Notes: a model not told the origin generated them from the letters alone. A stretch of 64,000 bases of DNA from Azonexus sp. (GCF_023150235.1 NZ_JAKLLH010000011.1:124001-188000), one strand, 5' to 3'. Counted from the stretch's first letter, positions 45,483 to 55,173 are shown. A program made the numbers and translations.

Positions 45483-45634
45483 GTCCGCAGCCGTCCCTCG
45501 CGCTGTCGGTCGCTCATCCGCCGGCACTGCCTTCACGATGCGCCAGGCATTCGGCCTCCCACCCGGCCGATCAGCGCCTCAGCGCGGTAGCGCAAGCGCT
45601 GCATTGCCCCTGGCAGCCGAGGTTCCCGCAATGA
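45479..45634 (+). CDS. possible 51-aa coupling ORF between ATPase and permease
   Basis: A frame that starts in the ATPase stop (ATGA at 45479) and ends in the permease start (ATGA at 45631). It reads MSPQPSLALSVAHPPALPS, then RCARHSASHPADQRLSAV. Four His and two Cys are present. The double overlap suggests a relay for translation even if the peptide is unimportant. The permease could instead start in its own frame at ATG 45538. Confidence 0.35.
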   Translation: MSPQPSLALSVAHPPALPSRCARHSASHPADQRLSAVAQALHCPWQPRFPQ

Positions 45635-46914
45635 GCCGCTGGCGCTTTCTGCTGCCGCTGGCCGCCGCCAGCGCCTGGAACCGGCGTGCCACCCTGGGCC
45701 TGACCCTGCTCGCGGTCATCCTCGCCAGTACCCTGCTGCTCGCCGCCGAGCGCCTGCGCCACGATGCCCGCCACAGCTTCGCCCAGGCCGTCGCCGGCAG
45801 CGACCTGATCGTCGGCGCCCGGGGCAGCCCGCTGCAACTGGTCCTGCATGCGCTGTTCCGGGTTGGCGAGGCGAGCGGCCCGATCAGCTGGCGCAGCTAC
45901 CGGCAGATCGCCGCCGATCCGGCGGTCGCCTGGAGCATTCCGCTGGCGCTCGGCGACTCGCATCGCGGCTACCCGGTGATCGGCACCAACGGCGATTACT
46001 TCCGGCATTTCCGGCACGGCCCGGGCATCCCGCTGCAATTTTCCGCCGGGCGGGCCTTTGCCGAGACCGGCCCGGGCCTCTTCGAAGCCGTGCTCGGTGC
46101 CGAGGCTGCCCGCCAGCTTGGCTATCGACCGGGCAGCCAACTCACCGTCAGCCATGGCAGCGGCCCGCTGCCCAGCGCCAGCCACCAGGACAAACCGCTG
46201 ACTGTGGTCGGCGTCCTCGCCGCGACCGGCACCCCGGTTGATCGCGGCATCCACGTCCCCCTGGCTGCATTCACCGCGCTCCATCTCGACTGGCAAGGCG
46301 GCCAGCCCTTGCCCGGCCTGCAGATTCCCGCCGAACACGTCGCCAAGTTCGACCTGACGCCGCATGAGATCGACGCCTTCCTGCTCGGGCTGCACCAGCG
46401 CAGCACGGTCTTTTCGCTGCAGCGGCGGATTGCCGCCTTCCGCGACGAGCCGCTGCAGGCCGCCCTGCCCGGTATCGTCCTCGATCAGCTCTGGCACAGC
46501 CTGGCTTTTGGCGAACGCCTGCTGCGCGGACTATCCTGGCTGATTCTGGCGCTCAGCCTGTGCGGCATGCTGGCGGTGATGCTCGCCGGGCTCGGCGAGC
46601 GCCGGCGCGAACTGGCGATCCTGCGCGCCGTCGGCGCCGGGATGCCGCAGATTGCCGCCTTGCTGCTGCTCGAAAGCCTGCTCCTCGGCCTGCTCGGCAC
46701 CGCCGCCAGCGTGCTGCTGCTGGCCGGGCTGACCAGCCAGTGCGCCCCCTGGCTGGCCACCCACTGGGGTATCGTCGGGCAATCGCCGTGGCCGCAAGGC
46801 GATGAATTGCCCCTGCTCGCGGCCATCCTGGCCACCGCGCTGCTCGCCGGCCTGTTGCCGGCCTGGCGCGCCAGCCGGCTGGCCCTGGCCGACGGCTTGA
46901 CCCCACGCTTGTAA
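45631..46914 (+). CDS. ABC transporter permease (FtsX/MacB fold)
   Basis: A 427-aa protein with one N-terminal helix (TLGLTLLAVILASTLLLAA), a large periplasmic domain (about 45-300) and three C-terminal helices including LSWLILALSLCGMLAVMLAGLG and LLLESLLLGLLGTAASVLLLAGL, the FtsX-like layout. The coupling segment is GERRRELAILRAVGAG. With the preceding ATPase it forms a MacB-type mechanotransmitting transporter rather than a channel importer. Together with DUF2796 and DUF3299 proteins it resembles the Zrg system. Confidence 0.88.
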   Translation: MSRWRFLLPLAAASAWNRRATLGLTLLAVILASTLLLAAERLRHDARHSFAQAVAGSDLIVGARGSPLQLVLHALFRVGEASGPISWRSYRQIAADPAVAWSIPLALGDSHRGYPVIGTNGDYFRHFRHGPGIPLQFSAGRAFAETGPGLFEAVLGAEAARQLGYRPGSQLTVSHGSGPLPSASHQDKPLTVVGVLAATGTPVDRGIHVPLAAFTALHLDWQGGQPLPGLQIPAEHVAKFDLTPHEIDAFLLGLHQRSTVFSLQRRIAAFRDEPLQAALPGIVLDQLWHSLAFGERLLRGLSWLILALSLCGMLAVMLAGLGERRRELAILRAVGAGMPQIAALLLLESLLLGLLGTAASVLLLAGLTSQCAPWLATHWGIVGQSPWPQGDELPLLAAILATALLAGLLPAWRASRLALADGLTPRL

Positions 46915-46925
46915 ACCACACCCCC

Positions 46926-47696
46926 ATGCACCAGGCTGCCCGCTTCCCCTTCCCGCCACCGCAAGCAGCACAGCGTCGGCCCCTGAACCGGCCCTCAACC
47001 CGGCCCTCAACCCGACGCCACCGCTGCCTTGCTGCAGCTTTTGGCTGCCACCTGGTCGACCTCCTGATCCGCCTTCCTATCCGCCTGCTGGCCCCGCTGC
47101 TGGCGCTATGGCTCGCCGCGCCTGCGCTCGCCGCCACCCCGGGCGAAGCGGCCGGCCCGCAACGCCTGCAAGCCGTCACCCCGGCCAAACCGGGTCTGCG
47201 CCACAGCTACCGGGAACTGCGCTGGGAGGAACTGCAACCCCGGGACTGGGACCCGGCGGCCAGCTTCAAGAAGCTTGACCTGAGCAAGCTCAAGGACAGC
47301 GACCCGCGCGCCATCGCAGCGCTGCAGGAATTGCGCAGCGCCTGGGACCGGGCGCCGGTGCGCAAGGAAATCGATGGCTGGCAGGTACGCATCGCCGGCT
47401 ACGTGATTCCGCTCGAACGGCGCGGCGAGCGGGTCAGCGAATTGCTGCTGGTGCCGTATTTCGGCGCCTGCATCCACAGCCCGCCACCGCCGGCAAACCA
47501 GACCATTCATGTCGTGCTGAACAAACCCCAGGCCGGCATCCAGACCATGGATACCTTCTGGATCAACGGCCAGCTCAGCGTGGGCCGTGGCGACAGCGGC
47601 CTCGGCGTCTACGCCTACCGCATCCGTGCCGAGCGGCTCGATCCCTTCGCCATCCCGCGCGCTCAGGGGACCAGCCAGACCGCGAGCGGACGATAG
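46926..47696 (+). CDS. DUF3299 periplasmic protein
   Basis: A 256-aa protein with an unusually long basic leader before the hydrophobic signal part (RLLAPLLALWLAAPALAA, about residues 55-72), so a start further in is possible. The mature domain has the DUF3299 pattern: RIAGYVIPLER, LLLVPYFGACIHSPPPPANQ and TFWINGQLSV. DUF3299 proteins accompany ZrgA-type transporters. It is the last gene of this operon; its 3' end overlaps the convergent thpR gene by 34 bases. Confidence 0.82.
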   Translation: MHQAARFPFPPPQAAQRRPLNRPSTRPSTRRHRCLAAAFGCHLVDLLIRLPIRLLAPLLALWLAAPALAATPGEAAGPQRLQAVTPAKPGLRHSYRELRWEELQPRDWDPAASFKKLDLSKLKDSDPRAIAALQELRSAWDRAPVRKEIDGWQVRIAGYVIPLERRGERVSELLLVPYFGACIHSPPPPANQTIHVVLNKPQAGIQTMDTFWINGQLSVGRGDSGLGVYAYRIRAERLDPFAIPRAQGTSQTASGR

Positions 47697-48217
47697 CTGG
47701 CGCCGGCGGCAGTCCGCGTCGACGCCAGCAGTGCGAAGCCACTCACCGGCCAGGCCGGCAGAGTCAGCGATAGCCCATCCGGTGGCGTTCGTCCCGGTTT
47801 GCGCAGCAGCGTGAGATGCGGAAAAAACGCTCGCCCGGCGTCGCCGATGGAAAAACCGGCCTTTTCCACGGTCGACCGTAAATAAGCCGAAAAATCGCTC
47901 AATTCCGGCGCTGCCTGCTGCAGGCCGGCCCACAGCAACTGCTGGCGAGGCCAGTAGCCGAGCCGGTCGAGTTGCAGCGTGAATGGGCGCCAGGCGGCAG
48001 CAGCGCTGCTGGCGGCAAGGTTCAAGACAGGCAAGCGGGCAGCGCCAACATCGCCGAGGAAAAGCAGGGTCAGGTGGAGATTGGCGGCCGGCAGCGCGCG
48101 GCCACCGTAGTCGCGGGCCAGCCCTGCGGCCCGCCCGGCCAGGGCTGCTGCCAATTGCGGCGGCGGCAGCAGCGCGAAAAAAAGGCGCAGCCGTTCGTCG
48201 GCTGCGCCTTGGCTCAA
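47663..48217 (-). CDS. thpR: RNA 2',3'-cyclic phosphodiesterase (LigT/ThpR)
   Basis: A 184-aa 2H-family phosphodiesterase acting on 2',3'-cyclic RNA ends. Both HxT motifs are present: LHLTLLFLG and PHLTLLRKP, and LRLFFALLPP is the usual N-terminus. TTG 48217 (LSQGAADERLRLF) is the best start; open frame beyond it lies inside iscX. It follows iscX at 10 bases and is probably cotranscribed with the isc genes. A GGTCGACC palindrome occurs inside (47870-47877). Confidence 0.87.
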   Translation of the reverse strand: MSQGAADERLRLFFALLPPPQLAAALAGRAAGLARDYGGRALPAANLHLTLLFLGDVGAARLPVLNLAASSAAAAWRPFTLQLDRLGYWPRQQLLWAGLQQAAPELSDFSAYLRSTVEKAGFSIGDAGRAFFPHLTLLRKPGRTPPDGLSLTLPAWPVSGFALLASTRTAAGASYRPLAVWLVP

Positions 48218-48227
48218 GCATTCAGCC

Positions 48228-48422
48228 TCAGGCGACTTCGTCGATCCAGGCCTGCTGGATGGCTTCGAGGATTTTTTCGCCACAATGCTTGGGATCATCG
48301 TTGAAGCCCGGCAGCGCCATCACCCAGTCGCGCAGGTCGACAAAATTGATGCGCAGCGGGTCCTGGTCGGGATGGGCCTCGGACAACTCGATGGCGATGT
48401 CGTTGATATCGGTCCATTTCAT
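48228..48422 (-). CDS. iscX: Fe-S assembly protein IscX
   Basis: A 64-aa acidic protein ([22 protein letters not shown], then LRDWVMALPGF, ending EAIQQAWIDEVA), an adaptor that binds IscS and may donate or sense iron. Length matches the family. Its start overlaps the ferredoxin stop, the standard end of an isc operon. Confidence 0.95.
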   Translation of the reverse strand: MKWTDINDIAIELSEAHPDQDPLRINFVDLRDWVMALPGFNDDPKHCGEKILEAIQQAWIDEVA

Positions 48423-48763
48423 TTGCGGTGCCCCTCCTTGGCCATGTTGATGCTGTACTTGGGAATCTCGACCACCAGCGGCGTGCTGCCGACGATGGCC
48501 TGGCAGCCCAGGCGCGAATTCGGCTCCAGGCCCCAGGCCTTGTCGAGCAGGTCTTCCTCGATTTCCTCGGCAGCCTCAAGCGAATTGAAGCCTTCACGAA
48601 CGATCACATGGCAGGTGGTGCAGGCGCAGGACATTTCGCAGGCATGGTCGAGCGGAATGTCGTTCTGCAGCAGGTTTTCGCAGATCGACTTGCCGACTTC
48701 GGCCTCGATCACCGCCCCGTCCGGGCACAGTTCCACATGCGGCAATACGATCATCTGGGTCAT
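48419..48763 (-). CDS. fdx: [2Fe-2S] ferredoxin, isc type
   Basis: A 114-aa adrenodoxin-type ferredoxin giving electrons for cluster assembly. The ligands are the cysteines in [18 protein letters not shown] and SRLGCQAIV, in the spacing C-x5-C-x2-C...C. Start overlaps the hscA stop by four bases. Confidence 0.95.
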   Translation of the reverse strand: MTQMIVLPHVELCPDGAVIEAEVGKSICENLLQNDIPLDHACEMSCACTTCHVIVREGFNSLEAAEEIEEDLLDKAWGLEPNSRLGCQAIVGSTPLVVEIPKYSINMAKEGHRK

Positions 48764-50652
48764 TTTTCTTCTCCGTGCGGCGTCAGCGCCTGCAATTCAT
48801 CGACCGAGCGCCCGGCCAGCGCGCGCTTGATACTCTGGTCCATGCGGCGATGGGCGAATTCCTGGGTTTCGTAGCCCAAGTCGTCCATCGCGATATTGAT
48901 CAGGCGGCGGTTGTCACCGGCCACGGTTTCGCGCAGCTTGGCGATGGTCGCCTTGATTTTCTCGGTTTCGGCCGCCGACAGCAGGTGCGGGTCTTCGGCC
49001 AGCGCCGCCTCGGTCGCCTCGATCATCCGCTCGGCTTCGACCTGCGCCTCGCGCAGCGCCCGCGTCATCGCATCGTCCTTGGCGTGGGTCATCGAGGCTT
49101 TGAGCATCTCGGCGATTTCGTCGTCGGACAGGCCATATGAGGGCTTGACCGTGATGCTCGCCTCGGTCCCCGAGGTCTGTTCGCGCGCGGTGACCGACAG
49201 CAGGCCGTCGGCATCGACCTGGAAGGTGACGCGGATACGCGGCGCGCCAGCGACCATCGGCGGAATCCCGCGCAGCTCGAAACGCGCCAGCGAACGGCAA
49301 TCGGCAACCATTTCGCGCTCGCCCTGGACGACCTGGATCGCCATCGCCGTCTGCCCGTCCTTGTAGGTGGTGAATTCCTGAGCGCGCGCGGTGGGGATCG
49401 TCGAATTGCGCGGAATCACCTTTTCGACCAGGCCGCCCATGGTTTCCAGACCCAGCGACAGCGGGATCACGTCGAGCAGCAGCCAGTCGTCCTTGCCCGT
49501 CTTGTTGCCGGCCAGCAGGTTGGCCTGGGTCGCGGCGCCGAGCGCCACCACCTTGTCCGGATCGAGGTTGGTCAGCGGCTCCTGGCGGAAGAAATCGCCG
49601 ACCGCCTTCTGCACCTGCGGCATCCGCGTTGCGCCGCCAACCATCACCACGCCCTTGACGTCGTCGACGCGCAAACCGGCGTCGCGCAAGGCCTTCTTGA
49701 CCGGCTGCAGGGTCTTGGAAATCAGCGTCTGGGTGATTTCGGCAAAGCTCGCGACGTCGAGCTTGACGTCGACCAGCTCGCCCGAATTGAGGCGGGCAGT
49801 GATCGGCGCCTCGGGGTTCAGGGTCAGGAATTCCTTGGCCTCGCGGCAGCGCATCATCAGCAGCCGCGCGTCTTCCGGCGACAAGGGCTGCAGGCGTGCC
49901 TGCTCGATCACCCAGCAGAAGATGCGGTGGTCGAAATCGTCGCCACCCAGTGCCGAATCGCCACCGGTCGCCAGGACCTCGAAGACGCCCTTGGTCAGCT
50001 TGAGGATGGAAATATCGAAAGTGCCACCGCCCAGATCGTAGACCGCATACACGCCTTCGGCGGCGTTATCGAGACCATAGGCAATCGCAGCGGCAGTCGG
50101 TTCGTTGAGCAGGCGCAGCACATTGAGACCGGCGAGGCGCGCCGCGTCCTTGGTCGCCTGGCGCTGGGCATCGTCGAAATAGGCGGGCACGGTGATCACC
50201 GCGCCGACCAGCTCGCCGCCGAGTGCGGCTTCGGCGCGGAGCTTGAGGTTTTTCAGGATGTCGGCCGAGACCTCGACCGGGCTCTTGATCCCGGTGATCG
50301 TCTTCAGCTTGACCATGCCCGGCGCTTCGATGAAGTCGTAAGGCATGGATTCAAGGTGAGCGATGTCCTTCAGGCCGCGGCCCATGAAGCGCTTGACCGA
50401 AACAATGGTGTTCTTCGGGTCGAGCGCCTGCTGCTTCTGCGCGTCGTAGCCGGCTTCATAGCTGCCGTCGGCATGGTAGCGAACCACCGAAGGCAGCAAG
50501 GGACGGCCCTGGTCATCGTTGAGGCAGACCGCGAGGCCGCTGCGGACCGTCGCAACCAGGGAATTGGTCGTGCCGAGGTCGATACCGACCGCCAGTTTGT
50601 GTTCGTGCGGAGCTGCGGATTCGCCGGGTTCGGCGATCTGGAACAGAGCCAT
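48760..50652 (-). CDS. hscA: Fe-S chaperone HscA (Hsp70 family)
   Basis: A 630-aa specialised Hsp70 that, with HscB, transfers clusters from IscU. ATPase signatures: [31 protein letters not shown] and [15 protein letters not shown] substrate-binding domain with [16 protein letters not shown] and an alpha-helical lid follow. Length fits HscA (about 616-620) rather than DnaK. It lies 14 bases after hscB and overlaps fdx. Confidence 0.95.
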   Translation of the reverse strand: MALFQIAEPGESAAPHEHKLAVGIDLGTTNSLVATVRSGLAVCLNDDQGRPLLPSVVRYHADGSYEAGYDAQKQQALDPKNTIVSVKRFMGRGLKDIAHLESMPYDFIEAPGMVKLKTITGIKSPVEVSADILKNLKLRAEAALGGELVGAVITVPAYFDDAQRQATKDAARLAGLNVLRLLNEPTAAAIAYGLDNAAEGVYAVYDLGGGTFDISILKLTKGVFEVLATGGDSALGGDDFDHRIFCWVIEQARLQPLSPEDARLLMMRCREAKEFLTLNPEAPITARLNSGELVDVKLDVASFAEITQTLISKTLQPVKKALRDAGLRVDDVKGVVMVGGATRMPQVQKAVGDFFRQEPLTNLDPDKVVALGAATQANLLAGNKTGKDDWLLLDVIPLSLGLETMGGLVEKVIPRNSTIPTARAQEFTTYKDGQTAMAIQVVQGEREMVADCRSLARFELRGIPPMVAGAPRIRVTFQVDADGLLSVTAREQTSGTEASITVKPSYGLSDDEIAEMLKASMTHAKDDAMTRALREAQVEAERMIEATEAALAEDPHLLSAAETEKIKATIAKLRETVAGDNRRLINIAMDDLGYETQEFAHRRMDQSIKRALAGRSVDELQALTPHGEEK

Positions 50653-50666
50653 AGACGCTTTCTTTC

Positions 50667-51194
50667 TCAGTCGTCGAGCGACGCCAGCGCGTCGTCGATC
50701 TCATGCAACAATTTTTCGAGGAACATCAGCCGGCGCACCCGGTCGGTGGCCAGCGGGTAATCGTGGCACTCGTCGAGCAGTTCGCCCAATTCGTCGTAAC
50801 GGCCGCGCAGATCGCCGGCAAGGCGCTGGTGGAGGTGCTCCAGCTCGTGGTGATCGCCGCCGGTGCGCGCCTCGGCCACGGCTTCCCGCCACTCCATCTG
50901 CTCGATCAGGAAATCGGCCGGCATCGCGGTATTGCTCTCGGCCTGCAGGTCGTGGCCGGCGAGTTCGAGCAGATATTTGGCGCGTTCCAGCGGCTTCTTC
51001 AGCGTCTGGTAAGCCTCGTTGGCTCGCGTCGCCCACTGCATCGACAAACGCCGCTCAAGCTCGGAGCCGTGCGCAAAGCGGTCGGGGTGCACCTGTGCCT
51101 GGACATCGCGGTAACGCGAGTCCAGTTCCGACAGATTGAGCCGAAACGACTTCGGCAGTTCAAACAGGGAGAAGAAATCGGCAGTCAGGTCCAT
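50667..51194 (-). CDS. hscB: Fe-S co-chaperone HscB
   Basis: A 175-aa J-protein. N-terminal J domain with the HPD motif in [15 protein letters not shown] (about residues 31-45), then a three-helix domain binding IscU ([12 protein letters not shown]). It stimulates HscA ATPase. In this genome it is separated from iscA by a nucleotidyltransferase/HEPN pair, with 27 bases between the HEPN stop and hscB. Confidence 0.94.
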   Translation of the reverse strand: MDLTADFFSLFELPKSFRLNLSELDSRYRDVQAQVHPDRFAHGSELERRLSMQWATRANEAYQTLKKPLERAKYLLELAGHDLQAESNTAMPADFLIEQMEWREAVAEARTGGDHHELEHLHQRLAGDLRGRYDELGELLDECHDYPLATDRVRRLMFLEKLLHEIDDALASLDD

Positions 51195-51221
51195 TCAGTC
51201 CACTATCCTGCAAGCAGGTCA

Positions 51222-51593
51222 TCAACATGTTGCCAAAGCAGCCGCGCATCCGATTGATGCCTGCGCACGATCCAGGGGATCGTCAGCACACAGCAGGCCT
51301 TCCTCATAGCGTGTCTGCACCGAATAGATGGAATACTCCATCAAGGGCCAGAAAGTAAGGACATCGGCACCCTGCTCTTCCAGCAAACGCAAGAGGCGAC
51401 GCAGATCGTGCGTTCTCGGGCAATCGACGCCGCAGCGAAGCAACCATGCTTTCAGGGTCTTCTCGATACTTTGCCGAACATGAAAACCAAAGATCGAATC
51501 TGCAAAAGCCGGATTACTCCCCATTCCGACCAGGGCATCGAGGTCCAGCCTTGCCATCCGGATCATGGATCGGGCTGCTTCAATGCCTGGCAT
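51222..51593 (-). CDS. HEPN-domain protein (partner of the MNT gene)
   Basis: A 123-aa all-helical HEPN protein: MPGIEAARSMIRMARLDLDA, then FHVRQSIEKTLKAWLLRCGV and CPRTHDLRRLLRLLEEQG. HEPN proteins paired with minimal nucleotidyltransferases act as RNase toxins silenced by the partner; the classical RxxxxH is replaced by the variant seen in HDLRRLL-type proteins. ATG 51593 overlaps the end of the MNT gene by 14 bases. It sits inside the isc operon. Confidence 0.82.
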   Translation of the reverse strand: MPGIEAARSMIRMARLDLDALVGMGSNPAFADSIFGFHVRQSIEKTLKAWLLRCGVDCPRTHDLRRLLRLLEEQGADVLTFWPLMEYSIYSVQTRYEEGLLCADDPLDRAQASIGCAAALATC

Positions 51594-51927
51594 ACAGCAC
51601 TTTTCCTTCACGACAAACCTGGGCCAGGAGCGGACTGATCCTCTGTCCGGCTAGCAGTTCATCGCTACTGTAAAGAAGGATGTCCGCCGCCAGCGCACAC
51701 TCACGAATGGCCATATTGACGCGCAGCAACTCCTTGCGCCGGCTTCTCTCCAGAGAAAAAGGCTCCTTTTCGACCACCAGCAGATCGACATCCGAATCGT
51801 CCGTCGGTGTTCCCCATGCCTGGGAGCCGAAAAGGATCACTTTCTCGGGCTTGGCCACCGCGACGATGCGATCGACCATCTGCCTGATCCGCTCATCGAT
51901 AGTCGGCATCACTAACTCCGCAGTCAT
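51580..51927 (-). CDS. minimal nucleotidyltransferase (MNT) of a HEPN/MNT pair
   Basis: A 115-aa nucleotidyltransferase with the catalytic motif VILFGSQAWGTPTDDSDVDLLVV (in two parts, about residues 30-52: GSQAWG and SDVDL) and a C-terminal SPLLAQVCREGKVLYAR. MNT antitoxins AMPylate the HEPN toxin. It begins 12 bases after iscA, so it would be transcribed with the isc genes. Confidence 0.87.
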   Translation of the reverse strand: MTAELVMPTIDERIRQMVDRIVAVAKPEKVILFGSQAWGTPTDDSDVDLLVVEKEPFSLERSRRKELLRVNMAIRECALAADILLYSSDELLAGQRISPLLAQVCREGKVLYARH

Positions 51928-51939
51928 ATCCCTTCACCT

Positions 51940-52263
51940 TCAGACGTTGAAGGACTCGCCGCAGCCGCACTGATCCTTGACGTTCGGGTTATTGAACTTG
52001 AAGCCTTCGTTCAAGCCTTCGCGGGTGTAGTCAAGTTCCATACCGTCCAGGTAAGGCAGGCTCTTGGCGTCGACAAAGACCTTGACGCCGTGAGCCTCGA
52101 AGACATGATCCTCTTCGTTCGTCTCATCGACGAATTCGAGCTTGTAGGCCATGCCGGAACAGCCGCTGGTGCGCACCCCGAGGCGCAGGCCGATGCCTTT
52201 GCCCCGCTTGGCAAGAAAGTTGGCGACATGCTGGGCTGCCTTATCACTCAAGGTGACCGCCAT
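51940..52263 (-). CDS. iscA: Fe-S assembly A-type carrier IscA
   Basis: A 107-aa HesB-fold carrier. The three essential cysteines are in [14 protein letters not shown] and [11 protein letters not shown]. Length matches IscA. It begins 2 bases after iscU. Confidence 0.95.
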   Translation of the reverse strand: MAVTLSDKAAQHVANFLAKRGKGIGLRLGVRTSGCSGMAYKLEFVDETNEEDHVFEAHGVKVFVDAKSLPYLDGMELDYTREGLNEGFKFNNPNVKDQCGCGESFNV

Positions 52264-52265
52264 GC

Positions 52266-52649
52266 TTATTCTCCGTGCTTCTTCTTGTAATCGGCCACGG
52301 CTGCCTTGATCGCATCCTCGGCCAGAATCGAACAGTGGATTTTAACTGGCGGCAGGGCCAGCTCCTCGGCGATTTCGGTATTCTTGATTTCCAGTGCCTG
52401 ATCCACGGTCTTGCCCTTGACCCATTCGGTCACCAGCGAAGACGAGGCAATCGCCGAACCGCAACCGTAGGTCTTGAACTTGGCATCCTCGATCACGCCG
52501 GCCTTGTTCACCTTGATCTGCAATTTCATCACGTCGCCGCAAGCCGGCGCACCGACCATACCGGTACCGACACCGTCGTCTTCCTTGCCGAAAGAACCGA
52601 CGTTGCGCGGGTTTTCATAGTGATCGATGACTTTGACGCTATAGCTCAT
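52266..52649 (-). CDS. iscU: Fe-S cluster scaffold IscU
   Basis: A 127-aa scaffold on which [2Fe-2S] clusters form. Ligands are Cys in [12 protein letters not shown], Cys in [11 protein letters not shown] and Cys/His in [14 protein letters not shown]; the LPPVK motif recognised by HscA is present. Start ATG 52649 ([18 protein letters not shown]), with AGGAGA upstream; the open frame above it is not part of the protein. Confidence 0.96.
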   Translation of the reverse strand: MSYSVKVIDHYENPRNVGSFGKEDDGVGTGMVGAPACGDVMKLQIKVNKAGVIEDAKFKTYGCGSAIASSSLVTEWVKGKTVDQALEIKNTEIAEELALPPVKIHCSILAEDAIKAAVADYKKKHGE

Positions 52650-52685
52650 GTTGTTTCTCCTAAATTCAGTAGCAATTGTTAGCCA

Positions 52686-52733
52686 CCAGGATCGAGAGCC
52701 CGAAAAAGACTCCAACCCGCCCCTCGATCCTCG
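52686..52733 (-). other. hairpin in the iscS-iscU gap
   Basis: AGGATCGAG (52688-52696) pairs with CTCGATCCT (52723-52731) around a 26-base loop within the 101-bp gap. It has no T run. It could cause partial termination, act as a processing site or slow decay of the downstream mRNA. Confidence 0.4.
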
Positions 52734-52750
52734 ATCCTAAATCCCAATAA

Positions 52751-53968
52751 TCAGTGTGCAGCCCACTGCACCGTGCGGAGGTCGACACCGTCCTGCACCA
52801 TTTCCCACAGCGGCGACAGTTCGCGCAGCTTGCTGACCTTGGATTTCAACAGATCCACGGCATAGTCGACTTCCTCCTCGGTGGTGAAACGGCCAATCGA
52901 GAAACGGATCGAGCTGTGCGCCAGTTCGTCGTCGCGACCGAGAGCGCGCAGGACGTAGGACGGCTCCAGGCTGGCCGAGGTGCAGGCCGAACCGGAAGAC
53001 ACGGCCAGATCCTTGATCGCCATGATCATCGATTCACCTTCGATGTAGGCGAAGCTCATGTTCAGGTTGTGCGGCACGCGCTGTTCGAGGTCGCCGTTCA
53101 CGTAGGTGTGTTCGATCTGCTGCAGCCCGGTGAGCAGCCTGTCGCGCAGGCGGCGGATGCGGGTGTTTTCCTCGACCATTTCTTCCTGCGCCAGGCGGAA
53201 GGCTTCGCCCATGCCGACGATCTGGTGCGTCGCCAGGGTGCCCGAGCGGAAACCGCGCTCGTGGCCGCCGCCGTGCATCTGCGCTTCCAGACGGACACGC
53301 GGCTTACGGCGGATGTAGAGGGCGCCGATGCCCTTGGGACCGTAGGTCTTGTGGGCCGAAAAGCTCATCAGGTCGACCTTGAGCTTGGCCAGGTCGATGT
53401 CGACCTTGCCGGTGGCCTGCGCGGCGTCGACGTGGAAGACCACGCCCTTCTCGCGGCAGATCTCGCCCATCTGCTCGATCGGCTGGACCACACCGACTTC
53501 ATTATTGACGAACATCACCGACGCCAGCACGGTATCGGGGCGGATCGCCGCCTTGAAGACTTCGAGATCGACCAGGCCGTTTTCCTGTACGTCGAGATAG
53601 GTCGCCTCGAAGCCCTGGCGTTCGAGTTCGCGCACGGTGTCGAGCACCGCCTTGTGTTCGGTCTTGACCGTGATCAGGTGCTTGCCCTTGGTCCCGGCGT
53701 AGAAATTGGCTGCGCCCTTGATCGCGAGGTTGTTGGATTCGGTCGCGCCGGAGGTCCAGACGATTTCCTTCGGATCAGCATTGACCAAGGCCGCAACCTG
53801 CGCCCGAGCCACTTCGACCGCTTCGTCGGCTTCCCAGCCGAAGGCGTGGGAACGCGAAGCGGGGTTACCGAACTTCTCGACCAGGTAGGGGATCATTTTT
53901 TCGGCGACACGCGGGTCGACCGGGGTCGTTGCCGAGTAATCCAGATAGATGGGGAGTTTCATCGTCAT
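52751..53968 (-). CDS. iscS: cysteine desulfurase IscS
   Basis: A 405-aa PLP enzyme giving sulfur to Isc[19 protein letters not shown] at the N-terminus, PLP lysine in [17 protein letters not shown] and the catalytic cysteine loop [21 protein letters not shown] match the housekeeping IscS. ATG 53968 (MTMKLPIYL) has GAG upstream; starting two codons later would equal the E. coli protein. It follows a second desulfurase gene by 28 bases. Confidence 0.96.
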   Translation of the reverse strand: MTMKLPIYLDYSATTPVDPRVAEKMIPYLVEKFGNPASRSHAFGWEADEAVEVARAQVAALVNADPKEIVWTSGATESNNLAIKGAANFYAGTKGKHLITVKTEHKAVLDTVRELERQGFEATYLDVQENGLVDLEVFKAAIRPDTVLASVMFVNNEVGVVQPIEQMGEICREKGVVFHVDAAQATGKVDIDLAKLKVDLMSFSAHKTYGPKGIGALYIRRKPRVRLEAQMHGGGHERGFRSGTLATHQIVGMGEAFRLAQEEMVEENTRIRRLRDRLLTGLQQIEHTYVNGDLEQRVPHNLNMSFAYIEGESMIMAIKDLAVSSGSACTSASLEPSYVLRALGRDDELAHSSIRFSIGRFTTEEEVDYAVDLLKSKVSKLRELSPLWEMVQDGVDLRTVQWAAH

Positions 53969-53996
53969 TCTCGCTCAGGTCGGTTTCGGGTTTTGC

Positions 53997-55157
53997 TCAA
54001 GCGGCACGAATGGCCGCCAGTCCCTGCAGGCTTCCGACAGTGACCCGCAAGGCGTTGATGAATTGTTCGATTTCGGTCTCGCTGTTGCCAACACCCAGGC
54101 TGACTCGCAACGCACCCCGGGCGATTTCCGGTGCCACGCCCATCGCCTGCAATACATGCGAAGGCTCGGGGTTGGCGCTGGAACACGCTGCGCCACTGGC
54201 GACGGCAAAACCGGCCCGGTCAAGCTTGCCGACCAGTGTTTCGCCATCGATACCGGGAAAGGCGAAGTAGCTGGTATTGGGCAATCGGTGGCTGTCGACC
54301 GCAAAAATGCTTGCCCCCAGCGCCGCCAAGCCGAACTCGAGATTGTCGCGCAATTTGCGCATGCGTGCCGGCGTTTCGGCAAGTTTGCGCCGTGCAAGTT
54401 CCGCAGCCAGGCCAAAACCGACAATCGCCGCAACATTTTCCGTTCCCGAACGCAGGCCGCGCTCATGGCCACCACCGGCAATCAAGGGCTGCAATTCGAT
54501 CCGCTTGTCGAGGACCAAGGCGGCGGCCCCCTTGGGACCGCCGGCCTTGTGCGCCGACACGGTCAACGCGCCGACACCGGCAAAATTGAGGTCGCGAAAC
54601 GACAGCGGCAACTTGCCCAGCGCCTGAACGGCATCGCTGTGGAACCAGGCACCGCTCCCCTTCGCCTCGCTGGCGAAGCTGGCCACGTCCTGCAGGGCGC
54701 CGGTCTCGTTGTTTGCCAGCATGATCGAGAGCAGGCTCGGGCGCTGCGCCAACAGGGCCGTATAGGCGACTGGCTCCAGCCGCCCCCCGGCATCGACCGG
54801 CAAATAGCGTACTTCCCAACCCTGGCGGGCCAGTTGCGCCGCCGGCTTGAGCACGCAGGGATGCTCAATGGCGGAGACAGCGATCAAACCCGGGCGCAGA
54901 CTGGCTGCGGCCCCCTTCAGGAAGAGGTTGTTGGCTTCGGAGCCACCGCTGACGAAAATCACCTCGGTCGGGTGCGCATCCAGCGCCAAGGCCACCTGCT
55001 GCCGGGCCTCGTCGACCGCCCGACGCGCGGCACGCCCGTACTCGTGACGGCTCGACGGATTGCCGAACTGCGTCCGCAGCCAAGGCGACATCGCGTCGAA
55101 AACTTCCGGCAGCAGCGGGGTCGTCGCGTTGTGATCGAGGTAGACCGGGGCGAACAT
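53997..55157 (-). CDS. second cysteine desulfurase (NifS/IscS-like) in the isc operon
   Basis: A 386-aa class V aminotransferase: YLDHNATTPLLPEVFDAM, the PLP lysine in TVSAHKAGGPKGAAALV and the cysteine loop ASGAACSSANPEPSHVLQAMG. It is shorter and diverged from the iscS product that follows, nearer to NifS-like enzymes. It lies between iscR and iscS, an order I associate with some Rhodocyclales. Distinct partner or stress use is likely but not shown. Confidence 0.92.
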   Translation of the reverse strand: MFAPVYLDHNATTPLLPEVFDAMSPWLRTQFGNPSSRHEYGRAARRAVDEARQQVALALDAHPTEVIFVSGGSEANNLFLKGAAASLRPGLIAVSAIEHPCVLKPAAQLARQGWEVRYLPVDAGGRLEPVAYTALLAQRPSLLSIMLANNETGALQDVASFASEAKGSGAWFHSDAVQALGKLPLSFRDLNFAGVGALTVSAHKAGGPKGAAALVLDKRIELQPLIAGGGHERGLRSGTENVAAIVGFGLAAELARRKLAETPARMRKLRDNLEFGLAALGASIFAVDSHRLPNTSYFAFPGIDGETLVGKLDRAGFAVASGAACSSANPEPSHVLQAMGVAPEIARGALRVSLGVGNSETEIEQFINALRVTVGSLQGLAAIRAA

Positions 55158-55173
55158 CGGTGTGACCTTCCGC

